Below, piece after piece: positions 38,516 through 49,162 of a stretch of DNA of 64,000 bases (the first letter of the stretch is position 1; each line of letters starts with the position of its first letter). The DNA is taken from assembly GCA_029207755.1 (NCBI GenBank), contig JARCOQ010000004.1, positions 39,349,185 through 39,413,184 on the forward strand, read 5' to 3'. The position numbers and the translations under genes are program-made. The notes under the pieces were generated by a model that worked only from the letters and a program-made list of their open reading frames with translations, had not been told where the DNA came from and did not search any database. The DNA comes from Chamaea fasciata. Lineage: Eukaryota > Chordata > Aves > Passeriformes > Sylviidae.

Positions 38516-39221
38516 CAAAGTAAGCTTCCATTTCTATTTCGATTATAAGTTTCATATTTTCAGAATCTTTTGCTAAACAATCATATTTATAAGGTCTCCC
38601 TGATTCATCTTCCCCAACATTTGTCCAGGAGGTGTATCAGGATCTGTTCCTGAATATTGTTTCATATTTCTCTTGATTCTTTCTAACCATTCTGTTGGTG
38701 TTTCTTTTTTCCCTGCTGTCCTTCAAAGGCTTTCCTGGCATTCTGCCCTCGTGGTACAGCCTCCTTTTTTCCTTCAATTATCAAATTATGATAATCATTC
38801 ATAGATCTCTGTCCTGCCTCATCATTATGATTCCAATTTGGAGGTTCTATTGGCAATTTTTTTGGTCTCCCGGTTCTCTCTGCCGGTTTTCCTTTTCCCA
38901 AATCTTTATTCCAGCAGCTCTAATCATCTGCCTTTCTTCCTGGAAAAAAAATAATCTTCATAATTGATTGTAACTCAGCCCAAGTAAAAAAATTCGGTCC
39001 TAAGAAAAGGTCTAGTTGCTCTGAAACACCTACAGGATCCTCCAACAACCCATTAAGTTCCTTTTTTAAAATTTCTGACTTCTGAAGAAGTCAAAGGTTC
39101 ATTTACAAACCCTGTGCTCCCCCCTCCCATAGGAACTTTTCGTAATGGGAAAAAATTAATTCCTTTATCCCAGCTTTCCTGTTGTTTTTTTTTATCCTTT
39201 TGTTGGTATGGAGTTTCCCCT

Positions 39222-39850
39222 TTAAGAGGAGAAGCCCCCTGGCCAGCAGTGGCGGTCGTTACTGAGGGGACGATGGCCAAGGCAGGGGTTGCGGGGACTG
39301 GCAGTGACAGAGGGCTGGGGCAGGGGTCCGCCCCGGGGCTGGGTCCGACAGGAAGGGGAGGGGGTTGGCGGGGGCTGCGACCGGAACCGCCGGCAGGACG
39401 GGGTTTTTGAACGTGGTCTTTGCTGGGTGCACTCGGCACAGCCGGAGTCATCAAGGGCGGAGCTGCTGGGGCCGGGACAGCCGGAGAAGCCTCGGGGAAT
39501 GCGGGCGGCGGAGGGGTGGCTGAAGTGGCTGTGGCTGGGACAGGCGGGGTTTCTCGCGGAGCTGCCGCAGGTTATGCCGGCGTACTTGGGGCTGGCACGT
39601 GTCCCGACATGTCTAACGGAGCGGGCCCCGGCCATGCGGCCTGGGCCGGAGCAAACCCAGGCGCGGCGGCCGTGAACGGCTGTGCAGCCAGCGGTGTGGG
39701 AGCAGCGTGCGGGGGGCAGCCGCCGGTACCGGGCCGGGCCGGGCCGGGCCGGGCGGGATGGCCGCGTACGGGGGGCGGCCGGCGGAGGCGGGGGAGAGAG
39801 CGGCGCGGGAGCGGGGGAATGCGGGGCGGCTGGCAGAGGAGGCAATATTT
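39222..39850 (-). other. GC-rich Pro/Ala segment of ERV1 gag
   Basis: About 630 bases with very high G+C and many CpGs inside an AT-rich provirus. The frame that joins capsid is Pro/Ala-rich, as p12-like regions are. Long frames on the other strand and in other phases are by-products of composition. Confidence 0.7.
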
Positions 39851-40307
39851 TTAGGACAGCTAAGCCTTTTATTCTTTTTTTCCTCTTCTTGGTCTGTCTC
39901 TGGAGTTTCTGATATTTAAAAAATTCTTATCCCCATAGGGTCCATGTCTCCTCTCCCAACAGGCAGCATATTTTCTCCTCCGGATTTAGCGGTTCTTTTG
40001 AATTTACAAATATGTTTAAAGCCTGACAAATCCACCCTTCAAAAGAACCATATCTAGGCCAATAAACGTGGTCAGATCTTATTTCGTTTTCTGTCCATTC
40101 TATCATGCAGTACTGAATCATCTTTACTTTGTCTTTTTTTCTTACACTAGGATCCATATCCCAGTTCGCTAATAAAACCCCCAAAGGGCTATCTTGGGGT
40201 GTTTCTGCTGGCAACTCTTTTTTTCCTGAACCCTGATTTTTACTGGCGTTCTGTCTCATTTTCAGGACTGTATCTATTTATCGCTTGGTCTCTGTTGTGG
40301 TGTTTTT

Positions 40308-40333
40308 TTGTTGTTGTTGTTGTTGTTGTTGTT
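40308..40333. repeat. (TTG)n microsatellite in ERV1 leader
   Basis: About eight TTG units followed by a T run, just upstream of gag in provirus orientation. Confidence 0.85.
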
Positions 40334-40612
40334 TTTTTTTTACTTTCCCTTACTGCCTGAACACCACCTTCCTTGCTGTCCCAAGGCACAGAAAACTCTT
40401 TCTCTCAACAGTACAATACCATGCACCTTCTTCCCCCAAAAGAAAAACTTAAATCAACAGTCTATATTACATATACACTCATTCACCCCCTTACACAATT
40501 TTTTATTTATTTTCTCACTCTTCCCCATTCACAACCGGACAACACAAGTAAACAATACAAGAAAATGGTACCCTCTTTTACTGTTTAATATTTACCTATA
40601 GGCATTTAACTA

Positions 40613-40620
40613 ACTCACCT
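40613..40620 (-). promoter_or_regulatory. Candidate env splice donor in ERV1 leader
   Basis: Minus strand reads AG|GTGAGT, a strong donor, about 770 bases after the primer site and 350 before gag. This is the expected place for the donor of subgenomic env RNA. Confidence 0.45.
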
Positions 40621-41367
40621 CCAGATGCTCTTGGATTATCACACTTTTTAAGCCTCTAGTGTTTCTGAACTTGGCAGCTTTTTAAAGCCCAGGTGTCTTG
40701 AATCTTAACACCCCTAGCCTTTTGTGCTTTTTCCTCAATCTGGCAAAAAAAGATTCATATATTTGGCCACTCTCCGGATGCTCTTAGGTTAAGTAACCTT
40801 CAATCCGGCAACATTTGGGGGTTCCCCCCCCCCCTTCTTTTTTATCCCGTTTTCCCAGTGGATTGTATAGGAAAACTATCGGCTCCCTTCCTGAGGGGTC
40901 CCTGGGACCCCATCCCAGCCACCCGGGGGTCACTTTCTCTCCTTTTTCATCTTTCGCTTCACCTCCGTGCTGGCCACCTCCCTCGCGAGAGAATGGAGCC
41001 GCAGCTTAAGAAGCTACCACACTCGTTTCACCAGTCTGGGGGACCCAGCCAGCTTCTCATTCACACACCACACAGACTCCCTTTAACCCGCTCTCCTAAG
41101 AAATACTTACAATCCTTTTTCTTTCTTAGCTTCTTCGTGCACGAGTTTTTACGGAGCAAAAAAATACTGCAGTTTTAGAGAGCCTTTTCCTTTTTCCTTA
41201 CTTGCTTTTTTTGTTGTTGTTTGTTTTTTCTGTCTCCTTTCTTGTCTCTTCGGGTGTATGACCTGCGATCTCCAATTCTCACAAAGACAAACAAAGCAAG
41301 GCCGCCAAAAGTCAGGCGGGGGCACCCTCCTCGCTCTGGATCTCCCGGGGTTTCAGAGACGAGGTAT

Positions 41368-41386
41368 ATCCCGGCAAGAGCCCCCA
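41368..41386 (-). other. ERV1 primer binding site, tRNA-Pro-like
   Basis: Minus strand TGGGGGCTCTTGCCGGGAT starts three bases after the 5' LTR. The tRNA-Pro site is TGGGGGCTCGTCCGGGAT; the first nine and last seven bases agree, and the middle differs by a substitution and one extra base. Confidence 0.75.
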
Positions 41387-41389
41387 AAT

Positions 41390-41949
41390 TGTGAAAAACA
41401 AGTTCCACTCTCTTTTAGAATTTTATAAGTTTAATAGAAATAAAAAAATAGACAGAATAGGAGACAGAATAAACCAAGCTTCTCGGCCGAGGGGGGACTT
41501 GGCACCACATCTGCCTGTCGCCCCCCTCACCCTTTAGGACTTGTATCTTTAAGGAGCACCGTATTGAATATTCAATAGATGGTAATCAGACATTCCTTTT
41601 TGATCTGTTTTAAGTATCCCCGATAATCATATCTAGTAGATTTATTCTGTGGGTGTCTCCACATAGTCTGGTAACATGAATATAAATCTTCTTTTGAGGT
41701 TTTCTGGTTCTTTTCAGTTGGATAAGAAAACAGAAAGTTAACAGTTTTTTTTCTTAAAAGGGTCACAAGGTGACCCCCTTCCCATAGCTTCAGGCTTGGT
41801 GGCTTAAGTGTTACAAAAAAATCTTACCCCTCTGGTATAATCAAAAATACACATTCATTACCCTTCTAAATTCTTATTAATAAAAACATAATACAGTACA
41901 ATTATAATAGTTATGCGAAAAGCCAGCTACATAATATACACTTATAACA
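41390..41949 (-). repeat. ERV1 5' LTR (560 bp)
   Basis: Same TG...CA edges as the other copy. In minus orientation it holds U3, R and U5 and would start the provirus transcript. Confidence 0.93.
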
Positions 41950-41954
41950 GACAT
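41950..41954. repeat. Target-site duplication gacat, right copy (ERV1)
   Basis: Matches 33649-33653. Five bases is one more than usual for murine-type gammaretroviruses. Confidence 0.88.
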
Positions 41955-44900
41955 CCACCAAGAAATAATGTTACGTTGAGTTTCCTGTGACTGAGCCCTT
42001 GCTTTTCCCAGAGAACAGAGCCTCATATTAGAGTACCATAATATCACTTATTGACAGTGTGTCAATCTGCCATTTCATTAGGTGCTTTGATACATGTACC
42101 TGTTTATAAAAGAAAAGGATTTTAGGCAGATCTGGGACCTCAAACCATCATTCATGTGACTGATCCCAAAGCATTTAACACTATTCAGTGAGCTTAAAGT
42201 GAAGTTTGTGAATTACTAGTTGCTAATTGGTATCCCAAAAGTATGCTTGCAAGGTATGGGTCAAAAATCTTGCTGTACCAGTATGGTATCTTCTGAGGGT
42301 AGGCATTATTTGTGACCAGGAGTCAGGGACAGATCCTAGCTGGTGTGGCCTGTGGCTCTTTAAATTCCAGTGGTTAGTCACTGAGTGTATTCATACAGTG
42401 TTACTGAGGGTCAATGCTCTGCACTGACAGAGCAGCATTGCACTTAACATGCTTCCATTTCTGAGTGGAAGTCTGGATGTGTTTGGGGGCTCTAAGAAAG
42501 AGCAGTCTGTCTCCATCACACACATCTGTAGAGCTTAGACTGAGGTAGCCTCTCCATGTGGCTTTGGGGATTGACTCAGTGTGGCTGAGTGGTAAATGTC
42601 GACCAAAGAGCAGGCTTGAATAGCACTGAGCTGATACTACTGAGATATACAGAGCATGCAACACTTGAAGCATGAGCTTCCCTTTGCAGAAGAGGGACAC
42701 GCATCAACATCTACTCCTGAAGAGGAATATTTTAGTATGCAAGATACTTTCCAGCTGCAAGATTAGCACTCAAAGAAAACTTACAAAAACAAGCAGTGAA
42801 ATCTTGAAGAAGAGGCAAAGATTGTGAAGTATCTAGCTTTGTAAAAGGACGTGTAAAATCCAGTAGTGAGAGCAGTGCCCTGTTTTGACATCCAAACGCA
42901 ACTAGCAACCTTTGAGTCTATGCCAGTTCAGCACTGGGTGTGAAACTCTTGGCAGTTTGCCTTGACTTTACAGCATTTTTAGGTCTGGAGACAGAGAGTG
43001 CAGAGAGAGAGAGTGCAGAGACTTGAGTATTAAGATTAATTTATAAATCTTGTTTGTTTCTCTTTTTTATTTACAAGGAATTATTGATGCCTTTAGGGAC
43101 TATGGAGGATCTAGCTCTCAAAGCTTAGGTTGACGAAACAAACTGCATCGCCCATTTCTTTAGAAATGATACCTAGAAGTGTTAAGCTGTATTTTGTCCT
43201 CCCTTTAAACAAACAAACAAAAAATATTTCTGGCCAGGGAAAGCTTTTATCTAATGTGTTTTTTCAGTAAGTGAAAATCACATCAGCTTAAAATGCCAAA
43301 CTGCCTTGTCAAGAGCCAGTATGTTTTTAAACACCTCTGCTTTCCCCAGAATCATCAGAACTGCAGAGTATCTGGAAACAAATGGCCACAGCTTCTGAAA
43401 AATCAGAAAAATTAAAATTGTATGAATGTTTCTTGTGTTGTGCTTACACAACAAATACACTACATCAAGATAGTTAACCTGAACCTCTAAATAAAATAAT
43501 TTTAGATTAAAGGGTGTTTTTCCAAAACAGTGGAATGAATTTTGTTTTTGTTTGTTTGCTTGTTTGTAGGTGTGAATTTCCTGGATTCAGAATAAATTTT
43601 ATGTTTGTATTTATATAAAGAATGGTATAAATTCAGAAGTCCTCTCACTAATCTTTCTAAGAGTTTCAATTAACAGGTGCATAAGGTTCTTTGAGACTCT
43701 GATAACTATGGATTTTACTCAGAGTTCTTTTATCCATCTGTTTAAGGGAGCACTCCTCTGCGTGGAGGAGAGGGAGGGAGGGTTGTACTTCCCAGCATCG
43801 CTGCCACAGACCTTGGCAGCAGAAAGCCCTGTCAGGCAAAGGGGGTGATCTAGAAGCAGCAGGGTTAGCAGATGCAAAGCCTGCTAACCTCGACTCACCA
43901 GCACAGGAAAGGGTTCCACCAGCCCTTAATTTCTTATCTTGTATTACCATACAGTTGTATGCATTGTAATTTCTGTGCCTGTAGTACCAGCTTTTGTTGC
44001 CACCACCTTCCCCTGTGGGCAGCACAACCCACAAATTTGCTATTTTTGGTTATACCAGCATCCCTTTGGGAACTTCAATGCCAAGCATGACCATGCTACT
44101 TCAAAGCGGAGATCCTAGAGGAAGATATTGTGTAAACTTTTACAGGCATTTCTGGGAGAAGCAGTGTGTCCCATGGTCTGGCAATACACGTGCCTGTTTA
44201 TTCCCACTCTGGCTTGCAGAAGAAGGCAGAGCATCAGATTTCTCTTCACTGTCAAATCCTATATAGCCTGTTTTGTACTATTCACACTTTTTTGTTCCCC
44301 TGCATGTCTTGAATAGAATTAACAAATGGAGTATTTCCTTTAAGCTCCAGTGAACTTTACTAAGATAATCAGAAACTGCGTCAGAAGTTTTAAAAAGTCT
44401 TTTTCATTAGTGGTTCACTTGGCACCATAATTTCTTGTTTTAACAGAGGCACTGACACTTCGTGGGTGACAGTTCTTGCTCTGTATCACCGTCAAAGTGT
44501 GTGACATATTAACTTTAAAGCAACGAAGAGGTTTTATTTGCTGAAAACAGGTCTCTTTAAATATTGACCTCTTTAAACATTAAACATTATGGACAAACAT
44601 CCCAGAATTGATGATGCAGGGATTGCAAAATAAATTACTGTTTAAACCATGGAATGTGCAGCATGACAGTTCAGTACAGCTGTCAGGGCCACCTCCATCT
44701 ACCCTCTGGAAAGTGCTCTCACCAGCTGTGATATTGGGGCTAACAGTGGTTTCAGACTTATTCCAGGAAGCATTATTGTAAAATAGGCATACTGATTAAT
44801 TGCTTAAATGACTTCAAATCAATCTCTTATTGTCTGCCTTCTGATTAGGGAAGTTATTGCTTTGTGAAAAAGTGATGTTGGTCATTTGGGCATATCAAAA

Positions 44901-47900
44901 ATGAAAGTATGTAACTCAAGACGTATAAAACTTCACAGCTTAGTAATTTTCACTCCAGATAAAAATGTATTGGTCAGTTCTTTGGAAATTCCAATCACTC
45001 TGACATTTGTATTGTCTCATCGAACTTGCCCAGCTCCAGTTTCAAGTTCTTTGAGTCAAGCACCTTGCCTGAAGAAGGGAGCACAAATTCTAAGCCATTA
45101 CCACCCACTCTGAGTTCTTCTGCCAGATTTGTCTCCTTTTCACTACACTTCAAAAATAAGAAAGAGCTGTTCCCTGGAAAGCCTCAGGAGAGTATAAACA
45201 ATGCTACACACCAGATATGTTCTACTGACAGAAAAGTGGAAACAATCCTTTTGCTCAGAACCAATCCTTTTGCAAGCAAGGTTACCTATAAACTGGTAGG
45301 AAGACTTTTAACAAAGGAAGAACTTGCAAGACCATACACAGACTGCACTTACTGCAGTATGGAAAACTGATGGCTTATCTTCAGGAGAGGGTGATAAATC
45401 ATCTTTCTACACTGCATTGTAGGTGAGACCAGAAGCACAACTTTGAAGAAAATCTCCCAATTTTTCCCACCTACCATGCTGCAGAGAGGTCTCAAAGTAT
45501 ATTATCTGGATTACCTGCAGGTAACTCCAACCCAGAAGATGTGCTCCTGGACTGCTTCAGCCACCAATGAGCAACTGAATCAGAGCACGATCAATCTAAA
45601 GAAAACCTACTGAAATTAATATATTGAGGAATACCCGTGAATTGTTTTACCTTATAGATCCACTCCTACTGTGTTATCCTACTTGTCAATGCATGCATAG
45701 CCCAAACAATTTTCAGATATATAATTGATTACCATTTCACCTGCAGTATCACCTTAGGTGTTGACTAATCCATAAATACACTAATAAAAGAGGGAAAAAA
45801 AAAACAGAAACCAAAGCCAAACAAAAGAAATGATCTCTGGTTCAAAACTGAAGTGTAATTTCCATCTAATATGTTTTCTTCTGCTACTTCAGACCTTCAG
45901 AAGGAAACACTGGGCTTCCAGCCACAGGCAGGATTAAAGCTCAGATGACTTAGGTCACTGTTACTTCACTGACTTCAGTGGACAGAATAACTGCACATCC
46001 TAGATAAAGATCTAGAAAAAATGTATTTTGCCATAAGTACTGACTGCAAATTCAAAATTTATCTGTAGATTTTTAATTACCATGATAAGAATATTACACC
46101 AGGATAAATAACAAGATTCATGCAGCTATTTTCTGCTCCTCATTCCAAGGCACCAGTTTTACTACATTAGAAAAGGCAGGCTGAAGTATCCCTGGTGCCA
46201 TGAGAAACAACAGATTCATGCAACAAACCTTTACAGAATGTTATCTAAAACCCTACAATATAGGCTGCCATTTGTATGCTAAATGTTTCTGCATGTCTCT
46301 CTCCATCTATCTACATGCATATATTCTCAGGCATCATTTGGAAATTATTTCTACCTCAAAGTTTACATCTGTCTCTTCCTGTTTCAGCTAACCTTCATTG
46401 ATGTGCTTTAAGTTAAGACCATGTGTTATACCTCATAATTCTGAGGAGGTTTATGCCAGCCTGCATTCCAGCTGTCAGCATTCTCCTCAGCAGAAGCTGC
46501 AGGCTAGTTCTCCACCCAAATATTCGTGTGTCTTAAGTTTCCAGAAGATTGCTATTGTTACGCTCTAAAATAATCTACTTGGAAGAATCTGTAAGAACCT
46601 CTTTTTGGAAAAGAGATCCCTCCATTGCACCTGCGGTCACTTAGCTGCCTTCCACATTCCCCATTTTTCAAAGAGCCTTGAGTTTCTATCCATCATTTCC
46701 GGTGCTGTTGGCTTGGTATGTCAGGAAATTTCTTTCTTTTCCCAGTGATCACAGAATTGAGGACCTTCCTAGTAAGTGCACCTAGAAGTAGGCAGCTTGG
46801 CTGCTCTAATATGAACTGTGTTGAGGATAAATAAACTAGAGTTTTACCAAGACAAATTAATTTTAAAATCTATGTGGAAGGTTACAGTCAGGTGAGCTGA
46901 TCTTGTCTGACCTACAGATAAAAGACACAGGTTAAATCAGCTGTAAATTGAGCAATCCAGAGGAAGCTAATGTTGATCTAATTATAGGTAACTGCTGAAA
47001 ACATAACAATTCTATAATAGACATGCTCTTGCAAAGGATATTAGCTCATAGACAAAAAAATCCTTGATGATTTAAAAAAACCCCTCCAAACTGTTCTATG
47101 TGAGCACAAAGCAGTTTATCCTTTAAAAAAAACCCAAATAAAAACAATTTTCTGACAAGGAACTAGGACACAAAGTCTTGGGCTTAATTTTGTTGAGAGA
47201 ATTTGGACTCCCAGCAGCTTCTGAGCAGATTGAGCAGTGGTGCTGCTTTTGAGTCTGCTAGATATTACATAGTTATTAATAATTTTCCTGACATCACTGG
47301 TGAAAGTTAAAATCCAAGACAACTGAGAATAAAAGCAGTAGATAGAATTGGCAGATTTGGCCTATGTGCCCTTTTATCTGAACAAGTCTGAATATTCAGT
47401 TTTGCAAGTGTGATTGTGCAACTCAAGATAACTGTTCCACTTCTGTCCCAATGCTCTCTAGTCAGTCAGTGTCTGCAATATTTTCTGCAATACCTGTCCT
47501 TGACACTATCCAAAACAGATGAGTTTAAACTTATGTATATAGAAAATGTATTCTTTGTCTGTGTGATGCTATTGTTTTCCTACTGCCTCTTAAAAAACTG
47601 CCTCTCTTTCTTTGCCTCCATCTCCGCTCTCTGCACTTCACACTCAGAAAGGCTTTGCTAACAGTTCCAGTGCAGCCACTCATGGAGAACAAGAAAAACA
47701 TCTCAGAAGCTGGGCAGCATTTCACTTGAATAGTTCAAATCATCCCTGAATTTAAAGTCGGAGATATGCTTGCATAACATAGTTGAATTAGGTCATTACA
47801 CAAAAAAAGACTTCATCTAAGCCTGACTTACCTAATGCTTTCTGCTGGTGCCACCAAAGAATCATCCTGTGACACCAAGAATATTCAGAATTTAAAAGGA

Positions 47901-48540
47901 AACAACATAAACTCAAATCTTTATACTTCTGGGTAAGGAAATCACCCAGCTTGGGGTTTAATTAGGCAGAACTTAGAATGTATCAAATCTGACTGAAGGT
48001 CTGGAAACTCAGGGTCTTTCTAATGCTTTTAAAAGGGAAACTCACTGGTGATGAATACAATGATGATAGCATGTGCTTTGTGGTTGTGAATAAAAATGCA
48101 ACCAGCAAACTGACACATCTAAGAAATGCTTTTCTAAGACACACAGCTGGACTGCTGAAATACCTGATGGTCAAATGTCAGAACACAAGCTTTACTCCAC
48201 CTGACGAAGACCATTCAATTTTTAAGACTTTATATGGGGAGCTTTCTAGCTGCCAAAAGTTGTTGAAGCATTTCAGTTTTGTTTTTCGCACATTGTGGAA
48301 AGATTTTTTTGTTTTGGTTTGTGTGCTTTAAAAGGCAGAACAGAAATATTGACAAAGGCACTATTCATGTCAGTAGTTAACTGCTGATTGACAATTCTTT
48401 TTTTGCATGATGGTGAAAGCTGCTGAATTATAGGTTTGGCTGGAAGGAGCCAATAGTGAAATTGAACACCTGTTCCTCAGTCCCAAATAACTGCAAATCT
48501 AAAAGGTCTTTTGTTGAAGGATTATTGAGATTCAGAAAAC
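41955..48540. other. Intergenic, no gene recognised
   Basis: 6.6 kb between the two proviruses. There is a short gagagag-type repeat near 43000 and (AAAC)n-like patches near 43210. No domain-bearing frame, RNA gene or further LTR was identified. Confidence 0.5.
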
Positions 48541-48545
48541 CAGGC
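48541..48545. repeat. Target-site duplication caggc, left copy (ERVL)
   Basis: Identical to 54761-54765. Five bases is usual for ERVL integrases. Confidence 0.92.
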
Positions 48546-49069
48546 TGTAGTAGTTTGAAGGCAAAACAAATGAGAGGCTCCAAGTCAGAGATACAATTTA
48601 ATAGGAAAAAAAAAAAGGAAAGAAAGTAAAATAAAATCGATGCAATAATACAAAAGACCACTGACAGAGTCAGAATACAACCTGAGCGGAGTGATGGAAG
48701 CAGTCCAGATGAGGTGGTCTTCCTGAAGCAGTGATCCTGTAGAAAGGTCTGGTAGCTCGGGTCCTCTGGGAATCCAGTGGGTAAGCGCCCCTCTGGTGTT
48801 CAGAGTCTCAGCTTATATCCAGGCTGGAATGCTTGGTTTCTCCCTCTGGGCGGAGCATCCCACAATGGGATGGTGAGTCATGTGATAAGGCCTGATGGGC
48901 CCATTAACAGGAGGTAGTCCAGGAGGGGGTTATCTGTGAGCTGTGTAGCAAAGGTGCTGATGGGCCCATTAACAGAAGATAAGCCAGAGTGGAGGAGGCA
49001 GGGAGCACTGCCTCACCTGGTTTCAACAGTTCATGAAGATGGTGATAGAATATACTTCAACCCAGGACA
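48546..49069 (-). repeat. ERVL 3' LTR (524 bp)
   Basis: TGTAGTAGTTTGAAGG to CCCAGGACA. In minus orientation: GGATATAAGC as TATA box (about 48810-48820) and ATTAAA poly(A) signal (about 48597-48602). U3 has an imperfect direct repeat containing gatgggcccattaacag (about 48893 and 48959). Confidence 0.95.
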
Positions 49070-49085
49070 TTATCCACCCCTTATT
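49070..49085 (-). other. ERVL polypurine tract
   Basis: Minus strand AATAAGGGGTGGATAA directly abuts the 3' LTR. Between it and the pol stop lies a short (AC)n(AT)n repeat at 49130-49155. Confidence 0.75.
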
Positions 49086-49162
49086 CTATTACCATCTACA
49101 TCATCCCAAATCAATACCTTCCTTAAACTACACACACACACACATATATATATAATGAAATC

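Larger units (their letters stand above)
37700..40259 (-). pseudogene. gag: ERV1 gag, frameshifted and interrupted
   Basis: Matrix-like frame 40259-39927 (PLGVLLANWD, WPRYGSFEGW), then a Pro/Ala-rich p12-like region with a PSAP late-domain motif, capsid start near 39150 (FFPLRKVPMGGG, FVNEPLTSSEV), capsid C-terminal parts around 38900-38550 (major-homology-like zone ending in PDTPPGQ), a DDPTD segment at about 38165, and a nucleocapsid zinc knuckle at 37790-37850. That knuckle reads CFFCREEGQYKCEC, with Gln where the zinc-binding His belongs. Several frameshifts and an apparent insertion at 38166-38515 break it. The first residues are MRQ, not the MG needed for myristoylation. Confidence 0.85.
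40260..41367 (-). other. ERV1 untranslated leader
   Basis: About 1.1 kb between primer site and gag. It should hold packaging and dimer signals, but I cannot pick them out by eye. Short open frames here have no domain. Confidence 0.7.
33654..41949 (-). mobile_element. ERV1 provirus, gammaretrovirus-like, defective
   Basis: An 8.3 kb element with paired LTRs, 5 bp duplication, primer site next to the 5' LTR and polypurine tract next to the 3' LTR, all in minus orientation. Internal order from high to low coordinate: 1.1 kb leader, gag, protease, pol remnant, an unidentified short frame, env. The RT text (PVKKPDGNYRLVQDLREVNK) and the Env design with RSKR cleavage site are gammaretroviral. Every gene is broken by frameshifts or stops and most of pol is missing. 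The LTRs differ by only five substitutions and two indels. Confidence 0.93.

Noticed and set aside
39289..39854. Gly/Ala/Arg-rich plus-strand frames
   Set aside because: They are the antisense of the GC-rich gag segment; they have no domain and the provirus is on the other strand.
49069..49162. Env or dUTPase after ERVL pol
   Set aside because: Only 93 bases lie between the pol stop and the LTR, with a microsatellite and the polypurine tract.
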